DNA of 64,000 bases from the NCBI RefSeq assembly GCF_014863605.1, contig NZ_CP062252.1:748501-812500 (forward strand), written 5' to 3'. A model generated the notes under the pieces. That model worked only from the letters and a program-made list of their open reading frames with translations, ran no database searches and had not been told where the DNA came from. Source of the stretch: Pseudomonas allokribbensis. Lineage in GTDB: Bacteria > Pseudomonadota > Gammaproteobacteria > Pseudomonadales > Pseudomonadaceae. Shown here one piece after another: positions 44,792 to 54,780 of the stretch (its first letter is position 1; each line of letters opens with the position of its first letter). The translations under genes and the position numbers were made by a program.

Positions 44792-45526
44792 ATGGAACAT
44801 GCACCTTGCATCAGCCAGATCGCCACGTTGCTGGCCGATCCCAAACGCAGCGCCATGATGTGGGCGTTGATGGATGGCTCGGCCCGGCAGACCGAGGAAC
44901 TGGCTCTGTTGGCGGGGCTGTCGCCCTCGTCGGCCAGCGCGCATCTGGGGCGCTTGTCCACGGGCGGTCTGTTGAAGGTCGAGGCTCGCGGGCGCAAGCG
45001 CTTCTTTCGCCTGGCGGCTCCGGAAGTCGGCGCGGCCATCGAGGCCCTGGCCAGCGCCACGCTTGCCAGCGCGCCGCGGGAGGTTCCCGACGTGTTCAAG
45101 CGCGCCACACCCATTGCCAGACCACAGGCCGCGCCGTCCTCCCTGCTGCGTGCGCGTTTTTGCGACGATCATCTGGGCGGTACGCTGGCGGCCGACCTGT
45201 ACCAGCGCCTGCTCGATGCCGGCTGGATCGAACAGCTTGAACATCGGGTGGTAGTCACCCACAAGGGCTCGACACAGTTGGCCAGTCGCGGGGTCTTCAT
45301 CCAGGCGCTGGCTCATCGCAATGTTCAGGTGGCTTGCGCGTGCCCGGACTGGAGCGAGCGACGCCCGCACATGGGCGGTTCGCTGGGGGCGGCGTTGTTG
45401 CAGCTGTTCATGCAGTCCGGCTGGTTGATGCTGCCCAACGATTCCCGCGCCCTGCAACTGACGGCGGCGGGGCAGCGGGAAATTCATCGATTCGCCCGGG
45501 AAACCGAGCTGGAAATGGCATTGTAG
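44792..45526 (+). CDS. ArsR-type winged-helix regulator
   Basis: A 244-residue regulator. The first 100 residues form an ArsR-like winged helix: ISQIATLLADPKRSAMMWALMDGSARQTEELALLAGLSPSSASAHLGRL. A C-terminal region of about 130 residues has CACPDWSERRPHMGGSLGAALL. A His/Cys cluster there (HRNVQVACACPDWS...H) may bind a ligand or a metal. GGGAG precedes the ATG at 44792. The gene lies 126 bases upstream of an MFS transporter in the same direction and may control it. Confidence 0.85.
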   Translation: MEHAPCISQIATLLADPKRSAMMWALMDGSARQTEELALLAGLSPSSASAHLGRLSTGGLLKVEARGRKRFFRLAAPEVGAAIEALASATLASAPREVPDVFKRATPIARPQAAPSSLLRARFCDDHLGGTLAADLYQRLLDAGWIEQLEHRVVVTHKGSTQLASRGVFIQALAHRNVQVACACPDWSERRPHMGGSLGAALLQLFMQSGWLMLPNDSRALQLTAAGQREIHRFARETELEMAL

Positions 45527-45652
45527 AGCGCTTCGCACCATTGTCCGAATGACTGGCGTCGCCTACGACTGCGAACAGGTCGCATCTGGCACAAAGGCTG
45601 AACGGCTATCGCGCACACTCGATCCGCAGACATTTCGGATGGAGGAGGTGGC

Positions 45653-47032
45653 ATGGACACGGGAAACTTCAGCGCGGCGGATCGACTGGAACGCCTGCCG
45701 GTCAGCGGTTATCACCGGATCATATTCATCATCATCGCCCTGGCGTTTTTCTTCGACTCCATGGATCTGGCGATGATGACCTTCCTGCTCGGCTCGATCA
45801 AAACCGAATTCGGCCTGAGCAGCGCCGAAGCCGGGCTGCTCGCCAGTTCGAGCTTTTTCGGCATGGTGCTGGGCGCATCGCTGTCCGGACTGCTGGCTGA
45901 TCGTTTCGGCCGTAAACCGGTGTTTCAGTGGAGCATCGTGTTGTGGGGTGTGGCCAGTTACCTGTGCTCCACGGCGCAGACGGTCGAGAGCCTGACCCTG
46001 TTCCGCATCCTGCTGGGGATCGGCATGGGCATGGAGTTTCCGATTGCCCAGTCGATGCTGTCGGAGCTGATACCGGCCAGGCGTCGCGGGCGCTACATCG
46101 CCTTGATGGACGGCTTCTGGCCGCTGGGTTTTGTTGCTGCCGGGGTGCTGTCGTATTTCCTGCTGCCGCTGATCGGCTGGCGAGACATCTTTCTGGTGTT
46201 GGCGGTGCCGGCGGTATTTGTATTGGCGATCCGCTTTTTTATTCCCGAGTCACCACGCTGGCTGGAACAGGCGGGCAAGCATGACGCGGCGGACAAGGTG
46301 CTGTGCGCCATTGAGGACCGGGTGCGGGCGTCGCTCGGCGGAGCTGCGTTGCCGGAACCGGTTCGCCTGCCTCGGGTGATCACGCCACCGGGTAACTTCC
46401 TGTCGGCCCTCGGCCAGATCTGGTCGCCGCTGTACCGCCAGCGCACGATGATGCTCTGGAGCCTGTGGTTCTTTGCATTGCTCGGCTTCTACGGACTGAC
46501 GTCCTGGCTCAGCGCGTTGCTGCAACAGTCGGGGTTTGCGGTCACTCAGTCGGTGTATTACACGGTGCTGATTTCCCTGGGCGGGATACCCGGGTTTCTG
46601 ATGGCGGCGTGGCTGGTGGAGCGCTGGGGACGCAAGCCGGTGTGCATCGTCACGTTGCTGGGCGGCGGGGTGATGGCGTTTCTGTACGGCCAGAGTGCGG
46701 TGTTCGGCGGCAATGTCGGGCTGCTGATCGGCTCGGGCCTGTTGATGCAGTTTTTCCTGTTCGGCATGTGGGCGGTGCTCTACACCTACACGCCGGAGTT
46801 GTACCCGACATCGGCACGTGCGACGGGCTCGGGTTTCGCCTCGGCCATCGGGCGCGTGGGTTCGCTGCTCGGGCCGCTGATCACCGGTCTGGTGTTCCCG
46901 ATCACCGGGCAGGGCGGGGTATTTGCGTTGGGGGCGTTGTGCTTTGCGGTGGCGGCGGGGGTGGTGTGGCTGTTCGGGATGGAGACCCGGGGCAAAACGC
47001 TGGAAGAGTTGACTGAAGCGGTTGTGCGCTGA
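45653..47032 (+). CDS. MFS transporter (sugar-porter or aromatic-acid-symporter like)
   Basis: A 459-residue twelve-helix MFS protein. It begins YHRIIFIIIALAFFFDSMDLAMMTFLLGSI, then LADRFGRKPVF in loop 2-3, and the PESPRWL signature of the sugar-porter/NiaP-like group in the middle. The second-half repeat of the loop motif is ERWGRKPV. It most likely brings in a small acid or sugar-like nutrient. The Shine-Dalgarno GGAGGAGG is very strong. It follows the ArsR-type regulator. Confidence 0.87.
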   Translation: MDTGNFSAADRLERLPVSGYHRIIFIIIALAFFFDSMDLAMMTFLLGSIKTEFGLSSAEAGLLASSSFFGMVLGASLSGLLADRFGRKPVFQWSIVLWGVASYLCSTAQTVESLTLFRILLGIGMGMEFPIAQSMLSELIPARRRGRYIALMDGFWPLGFVAAGVLSYFLLPLIGWRDIFLVLAVPAVFVLAIRFFIPESPRWLEQAGKHDAADKVLCAIEDRVRASLGGAALPEPVRLPRVITPPGNFLSALGQIWSPLYRQRTMMLWSLWFFALLGFYGLTSWLSALLQQSGFAVTQSVYYTVLISLGGIPGFLMAAWLVERWGRKPVCIVTLLGGGVMAFLYGQSAVFGGNVGLLIGSGLLMQFFLFGMWAVLYTYTPELYPTSARATGSGFASAIGRVGSLLGPLITGLVFPITGQGGVFALGALCFAVAAGVVWLFGMETRGKTLEELTEAVVR

Positions 47033-47039
47033 GACCTGA

Positions 47040-47075
47040 AAAGCCGTTCGAACACGGGCGTGTTCGAACGGCTTT
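47040..47075. terminator. Bidirectional terminator between MFS gene and adenine deaminase
   Basis: AAAGCCGTTCGAACAC (47040-47055), loop GGGC, GTGTTCGAACGGCTTT (47060-47075): sixteen perfect pairs between convergent genes. It is followed by TTT on the plus strand and TTTT on the minus strand. Confidence 0.85.
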
Positions 47076-47081
47076 GTGCTG

Positions 47082-48044
<963 letters not shown>

Positions 48045-48115
48045 TCATCAGGTGCAATGACGGCATTCTACAGATGCGCGCCGAAACAATTGGCAAAACC
48101 TGACCAACCGATCCA

Positions 48116-49081
48116 TCACACCGCTTCCTGCTCTCGTCGGTAGGCGTAGGTATCGGCGAAGCGTGACAGCAGGAATTCGGCGCAGGTGGTGGTCGGATAT
48201 TTCGCTGGATGTCGGTCGTCCTGGCAACCGGGCAGGCATTCGATGCGGGTGTCCGGATGCGGTTCGGCGAAGAACGGCATCGAATAGCGATCAACGCCTA
48301 ACGGGCTGATCACCCGGTGCGGGGTCGAGCGATAACGGTCGTTGCTCCAGCGCGCCATCATGTCGCCGAGGTTGACCACGAACGTGCCGTCGATGGGCGG
48401 TGCGTCGATCCACTGGCCTTTTACGTTTCTCACCTGCAAGCCGCCGGCCGCGTCCTGATACAGCAGAGTGATACAGCCGTAATCGGTATGCGCACCGGCC
48501 CCCTGCTGTTCGGCGGAACTGGCGGTGTGGCGCGGCGGGTAATGGATCATTCGCAATACGCTGACTGGTTCGTTGAAGCGCGTGTCGAAGAAGTCGCGCT
48601 CGATGCCCAGTGCCAGGGTCATGGCTCGCAGCAGGGTTTGTGCGAGGGCCTGCATGTCGAGGTAGTGCTGCTCCATCAGCGTTTCCCAACCGGGAATGGC
48701 CGGATGACGGTTGGGGCCGCGCAAGGGTTTTTCCGCCAGCACCTCGGGATGATCGGCCGGCAGGTGCAGGCCCATGTCGAAGGTTTCCTTCAGATCGCTG
48801 GGTTTGTCCGGGTCGAGCTGTTCAGTGGCGATGGCACCATAGCCGCGATGATGGGCGGTCTGGGTGATGTCGATCTTGAGTTTTTCCGCTGCCGGCAATG
48901 CGAAGAAGTGCCGGGCGTGGTCGAGCAGGGCGTCGATGCACTGCGCTGAAATCGGATGCCCCTTGATGTAGAAGAAACCCCATTCGCGGCAGGCGTGGTC
49001 GATCTGTTCGGCGACGGTGGACCAAGCGTTCTGGTCGTCGGAGTAGAGCGGGCTGATGCCGATGATTGGAAGCTGATCCAT
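48116..49081 (-). CDS. Isopenicillin-N-synthase-like 2OG-Fe(II) oxygenase
   Basis: A 321-residue oxygenase. The N-terminal DIOX_N region has REWGFFYIKGHPI. The catalytic jellyroll has the iron ligands HTDYG and, further on, STPHRV, and the co-substrate Arg-x-Ser in RYSMPFF. The substrate is unknown. Genes of this type lie next to the adenine deaminase gene in other pseudomonads, which links it loosely to purine or amine metabolism. The ATG at 49081 leads into the family start MDQLPIIGISPL. Confidence 0.88.
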   Translation of the reverse strand: MDQLPIIGISPLYSDDQNAWSTVAEQIDHACREWGFFYIKGHPISAQCIDALLDHARHFFALPAAEKLKIDITQTAHHRGYGAIATEQLDPDKPSDLKETFDMGLHLPADHPEVLAEKPLRGPNRHPAIPGWETLMEQHYLDMQALAQTLLRAMTLALGIERDFFDTRFNEPVSVLRMIHYPPRHTASSAEQQGAGAHTDYGCITLLYQDAAGGLQVRNVKGQWIDAPPIDGTFVVNLGDMMARWSNDRYRSTPHRVISPLGVDRYSMPFFAEPHPDTRIECLPGCQDDRHPAKYPTTTCAEFLLSRFADTYAYRREQEAV

Positions 49082-49107
49082 ACAAAATCCTTGAAAGGTA
49101 AAAGGGG

Positions 49108-49138
49108 GATCGTTCCCACGCAGAGCGTGGGAACGATC
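49108..49138. repeat. REP-type palindrome
   Basis: GATCGTTCCCACGC (49108-49121), loop AGA, GCGTGGGAACGATC (49125-49138). The same words recur at 51618-51654. It lies between two co-directional genes. Confidence 0.85.
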
Positions 49139-49162
49139 AGGGTCAGGTCGGCGTCAGGTGGA

Positions 49163-50236
49163 TTACTTCGGCATCTCGGCCTTCATGCCTTCGACGTAGT
49201 AGTTCATCGACGCCAGTTCCACATTGGTCGCGCTCACACCCGCCGGGATTTTCTCGACCCCGGCCTGATCCTTGATCGGCCCGGTGAACGGTTGCAAGGT
49301 GCCGCTCTTGATGTCAGCGATGATCTGCTCGGCTTCGGCCTTCACCGGCGCCGGCACCAGATCGCTGATCGGCAGTTCGACCGTGCCTTCCTTCAACCCG
49401 CCCCAGTAGTCCTGGGATTTCCAGTTGTGATCGATCACGCTCTGGGTCGCCTGAATGTAGTGCGGTGCCCAGTCGTTGACGATCGAGGTCAGCACCGCTT
49501 TCGGGCCGAAATGCGCCATGTCCGAAGCGTAGCCCACGGCATAGACGCCACGCCGTTCGGCGGCCTGGATCGGCGCCGGGCTGTCGGTGTGCTGGAACAC
49601 CACGTCCACGCCCTGGTCGATCAGCGCGTTGGCGGCGTCGGCCTCTTTACCCGGATCGAACCACGAATTGACCCACACCACTTTGATTTCGGTGCCGGGG
49701 TTGTACTTGTTCAGGGCCAGCTGGATGGCGTTGATGTCGCGGATCACTTCCGGGATCGGGAACGAGGCGACATAGCCAATCTTCTTGGTCTTGGTCATCT
49801 TCGCCGCGAGGAAACCGCCGACGTAACGGCCCTCATAAGTACGCGCCAGATAGGTGCCGAGGTTCTTGTCCTGCTTGTAGCCGGTGGCGTGTTCGAAGGT
49901 CACCTTGGGAAACTGTTTGGCGACCTTCACTGTCGGGTTCATGTAGCCGAAAGAGGTGGTGAAGATCAGGTCGTAGTTGTCCTTGGCCATGTTGCGGATC
50001 ACCCGTTCGGCATCGGCGCCTTCGGCGACGTTCTCCACGTAGTTGGTGGTGATCTGCGTGCCGAGTTTTTCCGCCAGCGCCTTGCGCCCCTGTTCATGCT
50101 GATACGTCCAGCCGTGGTCGCCGATGGGGCCGATGTAGACGAAGCCGACTTTCAGTGGATCGGCGGCACTGGCGCTCAGGCTGAGGCCAAGGCCCATGGC
50201 GATGCACAGCAGTGTTTGCAGTGGACGTTTTTGCAT
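49163..50236 (-). CDS. BMP-family ABC transporter substrate-binding protein
   Basis: A 357-residue periplasmic binding protein with a signal peptide (LLCIAMGLGLSLSASA). The BMP/PnrA fold is shown by DPLKVGFVYIGPIGDHGWTYQHEQGRKAL, then the DLIFTTSFGYMNPTVKVAKQFPKV stretch and VWVNSWFDPGKEADAANALIDQGVDVVFQHTDSPAP. BMP proteins bind nucleosides or purines. GGGAG precedes the ATG at 50236; earlier in-frame starts run into the REP region. Its permeases and ATPase are encoded about 4.5 kb away (54777-58371), unusually separated. Confidence 0.92.
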   Translation of the reverse strand: MQKRPLQTLLCIAMGLGLSLSASAADPLKVGFVYIGPIGDHGWTYQHEQGRKALAEKLGTQITTNYVENVAEGADAERVIRNMAKDNYDLIFTTSFGYMNPTVKVAKQFPKVTFEHATGYKQDKNLGTYLARTYEGRYVGGFLAAKMTKTKKIGYVASFPIPEVIRDINAIQLALNKYNPGTEIKVVWVNSWFDPGKEADAANALIDQGVDVVFQHTDSPAPIQAAERRGVYAVGYASDMAHFGPKAVLTSIVNDWAPHYIQATQSVIDHNWKSQDYWGGLKEGTVELPISDLVPAPVKAEAEQIIADIKSGTLQPFTGPIKDQAGVEKIPAGVSATNVELASMNYYVEGMKAEMPK

Positions 50237-50322
50237 GAACGCGAACTCCCTTTTGTTGTGTGTGGGGAGGGCAATGCAAAAGGCTGACCAAGCGGACAAC
50301 AAATCGAGTCGAAATCGAGGCG

Positions 50323-50399
50323 AGGCCTTCGCGAGCAAGCTCGCTCCCACATGGGAGCACGATCACCCGTGGTGAGCGTGCTTGCTCGCGATGAGGCCG
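50323..50399. repeat. Inverted pair of REP elements
   Basis: GGCCTTCGCGAGCAAGC near 50324 is repeated in reverse as GCTTGCTCGCGATGAGGCC ending at 50399. Each half can fold on itself (GCGAGCAAGCTCGC). This pattern is typical of P. fluorescens-group REPs. It stands between the divergent BMP and antiporter genes. Confidence 0.8.
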
Positions 50400-50522
50400 C
50401 CAAGGCCAATAAAGTGCACCTGCCGAACCGGCTGCCATTCCGTGGTGCGCTAAGGTGTAACGAACTATTAGCGCCGCCCCGCAGTCAGTCACTCATTCGT
50501 CCCCAGCGCCCGCAGGTCCGCC

Positions 50523-51614
50523 ATGCTCACGATCCTCAAGCAAGAAAGCTTTCTGCTGCTGGCCCTGATCGCTGCTCTCGTGGCGTATCCGCTGGAACAC
50601 TGGTTGCTGCACAGTGGCCAGGTCGTCGCCTTGACCGGCGGGCTGGTGTTGATCGCGTTCATCGTCGCCGCCTCGATGCGTGTCGCTCATCAGGCCGAAC
50701 TGCTCGCGGAAAAAGTCGGCGACCCGTACGGCACGATGATCCTGACCCTCGCCGCCGTGCTGGTGGAAGTGGTGATCCTGGCGATCATGATGAGCAACGA
50801 AGCCTCGCCGACCCTGGTGCGCGACACGATCTATTCGGCGGTCATGCTCGACATCAACGGCATCCTCGGTCTCGCCGCATTGATGGGCGGGATCAAGCAT
50901 GGCGAGCAGTCCTACAACGATGATTCGGCCCGCAGTTACAGCGTGATGATTCTCACCGCCATGGGTGTGTCGATGGTGGTGCCGGAGTTCATTCCCGAGG
51001 CCGACTGGAAAATCTATTCGGCGTTCACCATCGGCGCGATGGTGGTGCTTTATACGTTGTTCCTGCGCATGCAGGTCGGCCCGCACAGCTACTTTTTCAG
51101 CTACAGCTATCCGGATAAACGCCGCAAGAAAGAGCCGGTGGAGCAGGAGCCGAAACCGGTCAGCCTGGCGCTGTCGATCGGCATTCTGGTGTTTGGTGTG
51201 GTGGTGATCGGCGCACTGGCCGAGGTGATGTCCAAGACCCTCGATCTGGGCCTGGAAGGGACGGGCGCACCGCCGGTGATCACGGCGATTCTGGTGGCGG
51301 CGATTTCGGCGGCGCCGGAGATCCTGACCGCGTTGCGCGCGGCGCTGGCCAATCGCATGCAGTCGGTGGTCAACATTGCGATGGGCGCGTCGTTGTCGAC
51401 AGTGATCCTGACGGTACCGGTGATGGAAGCGATGGCGCTCTACACCGGTCAGCCGTTTCAGATGGCGATGACCCCGGTGCAGACCGTGATGATCTTCATC
51501 ACGCTGATCGTCAGCGCGATCAACCTCAATGACGGGGAGACCAATGCCATTGAGGGCATGACCCATTTTGTGTTGTTTGCGACGTTCATCATGTTGTCGC
51601 TGCTGGGGTTGTGA
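50523..51614 (+). CDS. Calcium/cation:proton antiporter (ChaA/CaCA family)
   Basis: A 363-residue membrane protein with about eleven helices in two inverted repeats. The two alpha-repeat motifs are GTMILTLAAVLVEVVILAIMM with DINGILGLAALMGG, and VAAISAAPEILTALRAALANRMQSVVNIAMGASLSTVILTVPVM. The acidic and polar residues there bind the cation. It exchanges Ca2+, Na+ or K+ for protons. It is the only plus-strand gene in this part of the nucleobase region and is flanked by REP elements on both sides, so it may be a later insertion. Confidence 0.9.
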   Translation: MLTILKQESFLLLALIAALVAYPLEHWLLHSGQVVALTGGLVLIAFIVAASMRVAHQAELLAEKVGDPYGTMILTLAAVLVEVVILAIMMSNEASPTLVRDTIYSAVMLDINGILGLAALMGGIKHGEQSYNDDSARSYSVMILTAMGVSMVVPEFIPEADWKIYSAFTIGAMVVLYTLFLRMQVGPHSYFFSYSYPDKRRKKEPVEQEPKPVSLALSIGILVFGVVVIGALAEVMSKTLDLGLEGTGAPPVITAILVAAISAAPEILTALRAALANRMQSVVNIAMGASLSTVILTVPVMEAMALYTGQPFQMAMTPVQTVMIFITLIVSAINLNDGETNAIEGMTHFVLFATFIMLSLLGL

Positions 51615-51617
51615 TTG

Positions 51618-51654
51618 ATCGTTCCCACGCGGACGCCTCGACGTGGGAACGATC
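51618..51654. repeat. REP-type palindrome
   Basis: GATCGTTCCCACG (51618-51630) pairs with CGTGGGAACGATC (51642-51654) around an eleven-base loop. It uses the same stem as the element at 49108. Confidence 0.82.
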
Positions 51655-51664
51655 AGAAGGAGAA

Positions 51665-53023
51665 TCAGGTGCCGGCGATCAACTGCCGAGCCGCCTGACT
51701 GTGATCGGCAATCAAGCCTTTGAGGTCCAGCCCTTCAACCTGCCCGTCAACCACGCGCCACTTGCCGCCGACCATCACGCGATCCGCGCGGTCCGCGCCG
51801 CACAACAGCAACGCCGAAATCGGATCATGACTGCCGGAGAAGCGCAGTTCATCCAGCTTGAACAACGCCAGGTCCGCCTGCTTGCCGACCGCCAGTTCGC
51901 CGATGTCGGTACGGCCCAACAGGCTCGCCGAGCCCTTGGTTGCCCAACCCAGCACGCGTTCCGGGGTGATCTTCTCGGCGCCATAACGCAGGCGCTGGAT
52001 GTACAGGGCCTGGCGGGCTTCGAGGATCATGTTCGACGCATCGTTGGACGCCGAGCCGTCCACACCGAGACCGAACAGCGCGCCGGCATCGGTCAGGTCG
52101 ATGCTCGGGCAGATGCCGGACGCCAGACGCATGTTCGAGCTCGGGCAATGGCAGATACCGGTGCCGGCCGCGCCGAGGCGGGCGATTTCGTCGGGGTTGA
52201 AATGGATGCCGTGGGCCAGCCACGTGCGCGGGCCGAGCCAGCCGACGCTGTCCAGATAATCCACGGTGCGCAGGCCGAAGCGTTGCAGGCAGAAATCCTC
52301 TTCGTCGAGGGTTTCGGCGAGGTGAGTGTGCAGGCGCACATCGAGTTTGTTTGCCAGCTCGGCGCTGGCGGACATGATTTCCGGGGTCACCGAGAACGGC
52401 GAGCACGGCGCCAGAGCGATCTGGATTTGCGCGCCGTCGCCACGCTCGTGGTACTCGTGAATCAGGCGCTGGCTGTCGTCGAGAATTACCTGGCCTTCCT
52501 GCACAGTCTGCTGTGGAGGCAGGCCGCCGTCCTTCTCGCCGAGGCTCATCGAACCACGGGTGAGCATGGCGCGCATACCCAGTTCACGCACGGTTTCGAC
52601 TTGCACGTCGATGGCGTTTTCCAGGCCGTCCGGGAACAGGTAGTGGTGATCGGCGGCGGTGGTGCAACCCGACAACAACAGTTCGGCCAGCGCGACTTTG
52701 GTGGCGAGGGCGAGTTTTCCAGGCGTCAGGCGTGCCCAGACCGGGTACAGAGTTTTCAGCCACGGGAACAACGGCTGATTGACCACCGGCGCCCAGGCGC
52801 GGGTCAGGGTTTGATAGAAGTGGTGATGGGTGTTGATCAGGCCCGGCAGGATCACGTGCTCACGGGCGTCGAACACTTCATTGCACGGTGTCGACGGTTG
52901 CTGGCCGGCGCCGAGCACTTCGGTGATCACACCGTCTTGCAGCACCAGACCGCCACGGGCGTCGAGACCATTGGCCGTGAAAATGGCGAGGGGATTTTTT
53001 AACCAGATACGGGTCGCAGGCAT
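51665..53023 (-). CDS. 8-oxoguanine deaminase (amidohydrolase)
   Basis: A 452-residue amidohydrolase of the TRZ/ATZ/guanine-deaminase-like class. The metal site is seen in LPGLINTHHHFYQTLTRAWAP (His-x-His), RLHTHLAETLDEEDFC with His and Glu, WLAHGIHF and the catalytic Asp in GLGVDGSASND. The sequence matches, from memory, the P. aeruginosa enzyme that deaminates 8-oxoguanine to urate (PA0142); isoguanine-like substrates are possible. The gene is divergent from nothing close and convergent with the antiporter. Its urate product and the adenine deaminase product both feed purine breakdown. Confidence 0.88.
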   Translation of the reverse strand: MPATRIWLKNPLAIFTANGLDARGGLVLQDGVITEVLGAGQQPSTPCNEVFDAREHVILPGLINTHHHFYQTLTRAWAPVVNQPLFPWLKTLYPVWARLTPGKLALATKVALAELLLSGCTTAADHHYLFPDGLENAIDVQVETVRELGMRAMLTRGSMSLGEKDGGLPPQQTVQEGQVILDDSQRLIHEYHERGDGAQIQIALAPCSPFSVTPEIMSASAELANKLDVRLHTHLAETLDEEDFCLQRFGLRTVDYLDSVGWLGPRTWLAHGIHFNPDEIARLGAAGTGICHCPSSNMRLASGICPSIDLTDAGALFGLGVDGSASNDASNMILEARQALYIQRLRYGAEKITPERVLGWATKGSASLLGRTDIGELAVGKQADLALFKLDELRFSGSHDPISALLLCGADRADRVMVGGKWRVVDGQVEGLDLKGLIADHSQAARQLIAGT

Positions 53024-53170
53024 TGTGGCCGGCTCCTCTGAAAGTTGGGTTCAGGGTTGCCAGCTCAGTGTTGCCCTGTCTGCTGATCCAGGGTCGCCGC
53101 GAAGGACGAGGTGCGGAGTTTCGAACAAAATGTTGCGACGGGCAAGCCCAACCCGACCAGACACCGGGAT

Positions 53171-53200
53171 AACCCTGTGGGAGCGAGCCCCCACAGGGTT
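53171..53200. terminator. Hairpin downstream of the SDR gene
   Basis: AACCCTGTGG (53171-53180) pairs with CCACAGGGTT (53191-53200). The loop contains GAGCGAGC, typical of Pseudomonas REP sequences. It starts seven bases beyond the SDR stop and could end that operon. Confidence 0.6.
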
Positions 53201-53206
53201 CAGTGT

Positions 53207-53902
53207 TTACCAGGGAATGGTTTCACCCTTGTAGTTCACGAAGTGATGGCCGCCCTTGCCGGCAAACGCGTCCACCTGATCCACCAGGCCGCGGGTGCTG
53301 GTGTCGACGTCAATGTCGGCGCCTTCGCCGCCCATGTCGGTTTTCACCCAGCCTGGATGCAGCGACAGCACAGTCAGTTTCTGATCGCCCAACTGCGTGA
53401 CGAAGCTGTTGGTCATCGAGTTCAGCGCCGCTTTGCTGGCCTTGTACAGCGCCAGTTCCGGCGCATCGGGCATGGTCACGCTGCCGAGCACCGAACTCAT
53501 GAAGGCCAGCACGCCGCTGCCGTCGCGAATCTGCCCGACGAAGCGTTGGGCCAGGTTGATCGGCGCCACGGCGTTGGTGAAGAACAACTGACCGACTTCC
53601 GCCAGCGTCGCGCCGCCCGGGGTCTGCACTTCAGGGCCTTTGACCCCGGCATTGACGAACAGCAGGTCGAAGGTCTCGCCCTTGAGTTGCTGGCTCAGGG
53701 CAATCACGGCTTGCTGATCGTCCATGTCGAGTTTTTCGATCTGCACGTTGCCCAGTGCTTTCAGCGCCTCGGCGTTCGCAGGATTGCGAACCGTGGCGGT
53801 GACTCGCCAGCCGTCGGCCAGCAGGGTTTTCACCAGACCCAGACCCAGGCCCCGGGAGGCGCCGATGATCAGTGCGTGCTTGGCAGGATTCAGTGCGGAC
53901 AT
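53207..53902 (-). CDS. SDR family oxidoreductase
   Basis: A 231-residue short-chain dehydrogenase. The cofactor loop is ALIIGASRGLGLGLVKTLL. NAG is in LFVNAGVKGP, catalytic Ser in AFMSSVLGS, and YKASKAAL holds the catalytic Tyr and Lys. It is of the C-factor-like/SniffeR subgroup, often active on carbonyl compounds. It follows a MerR-family regulator gene by 27 bases on the same strand; such a pair is a common self-contained module. The substrate is unknown. Confidence 0.9.
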   Translation of the reverse strand: MSALNPAKHALIIGASRGLGLGLVKTLLADGWRVTATVRNPANAEALKALGNVQIEKLDMDDQQAVIALSQQLKGETFDLLFVNAGVKGPEVQTPGGATLAEVGQLFFTNAVAPINLAQRFVGQIRDGSGVLAFMSSVLGSVTMPDAPELALYKASKAALNSMTNSFVTQLGDQKLTVLSLHPGWVKTDMGGEGADIDVDTSTRGLVDQVDAFAGKGGHHFVNYKGETIPW

Positions 53903-53929
53903 GATTGGCTTTCCTTGAAAGTTGAAAGA

Positions 53930-54280
53930 TCACGGGTTCAATGGACAACGTTGACCGAGCCGATGCTGCAATTCCTGGCGCAGCTCACCGAGTTCAGCCA
54001 TGCGGGTTTCGACCAGCTTGAGTTTGTCTTGCAGCAGTTGCGTGACGGTGGTGTCGGGGTTTGGCGATTGCCACAACGCGCCAACGCTGCTGCCGATCTC
54101 GCCAAGGGTAAAGCCCAGACGCTGCGCCGTTTTGATGTAGAGCACCAGTTGCACCATTTCCGGCGGATAGTCGCGATAACCGTTGGCGCTGCGTTGCGCC
54201 GCAATCAATCCGCGCTCCTCGTAGAAACGCAGCGTGTCTCGGCTGACATCGCAGGTCTGGGCTAACTCACCGATGCGCAT
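53930..54280 (-). CDS. MerR family transcriptional regulator
   Basis: A 116-residue regulator: MRIGELAQTCDVSRDTLRFYEERGLI, then YRDYPPEMVQLVLYIKTAQRLGFTLGEI and a dimerisation helix (LQDKLKLVETRMAELGELRQELQHRL). Only one cysteine lies near the C-terminus, so it is not a metal sensor of the CueR type. It is coupled in transcription to the SDR gene and probably controls it. A MerR-type promoter for the pair is expected in the 80-base gap to the next gene. Confidence 0.9.
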   Translation of the reverse strand: MRIGELAQTCDVSRDTLRFYEERGLIAAQRSANGYRDYPPEMVQLVLYIKTAQRLGFTLGEIGSSVGALWQSPNPDTTVTQLLQDKLKLVETRMAELGELRQELQHRLGQRCPLNP

Positions 54281-54360
54281 CTTGCAGGTCTCGAAAGTGT
54301 TTGACCCTGGAGCATACTCCAGGCTTTACCGTGATTGCTCCCTGAGTTTTCGGAGCAAGG

Positions 54361-54780
54361 ATGATGTGGACTTCAACGCAGTATCGACAGTTGGTGCGCG
54401 GCAGTGCCTGGTATGACTTGATCGTGACAGTGGCGTTTGTCACGCCGTGGAGTTTTGCTGTGTTGCATGGGTTGTTGACGGCGTTGAGTCAGGCGCTGGA
54501 ATTGCCCGGTGAGTTGCCGGCGTTCGAACCTGCGCATCTGTTGATGGCGAATCTGTTCGGTTCGGTGGTGTGCATGTGGTCGGTGCTGCGGATTCGTGAT
54601 CCGCAGCCGGTTTATGGGCGCTATGACGCGGTGACGCGATTTCTGTTCGCGGCGTGGATGACGTATGCCCTGGCCCACGGCGCCAGTTCGTTGGTGGTGG
54701 GTTTCCTGGTTCTCGAAGTGGCGTGGGGCATTGCTCAGGCGTTGCCTGTTCGGTCGCTGTCGCGGGCCGTCACGGCTTAA
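54361..54780 (+). CDS. Small integral membrane protein of unknown function
   Basis: A 139-residue protein with about four membrane segments: LIVTVAFVTPWSFAVLHGLL, AHLLMANLFGSVVCMWSVLRI, FLFAAWMTYALAHGASS and VVGFLVLEVAWGIAQAL. I cannot name a family. GGAG stands five bases before the ATG at 54361; the second ATG at 54364 is equally possible. It is divergent from the MerR gene and converges on the ABC permease gene, with the stop codons overlapping by four bases. Confidence 0.75.
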   Translation: MMWTSTQYRQLVRGSAWYDLIVTVAFVTPWSFAVLHGLLTALSQALELPGELPAFEPAHLLMANLFGSVVCMWSVLRIRDPQPVYGRYDAVTRFLFAAWMTYALAHGASSLVVGFLVLEVAWGIAQALPVRSLSRAVTA

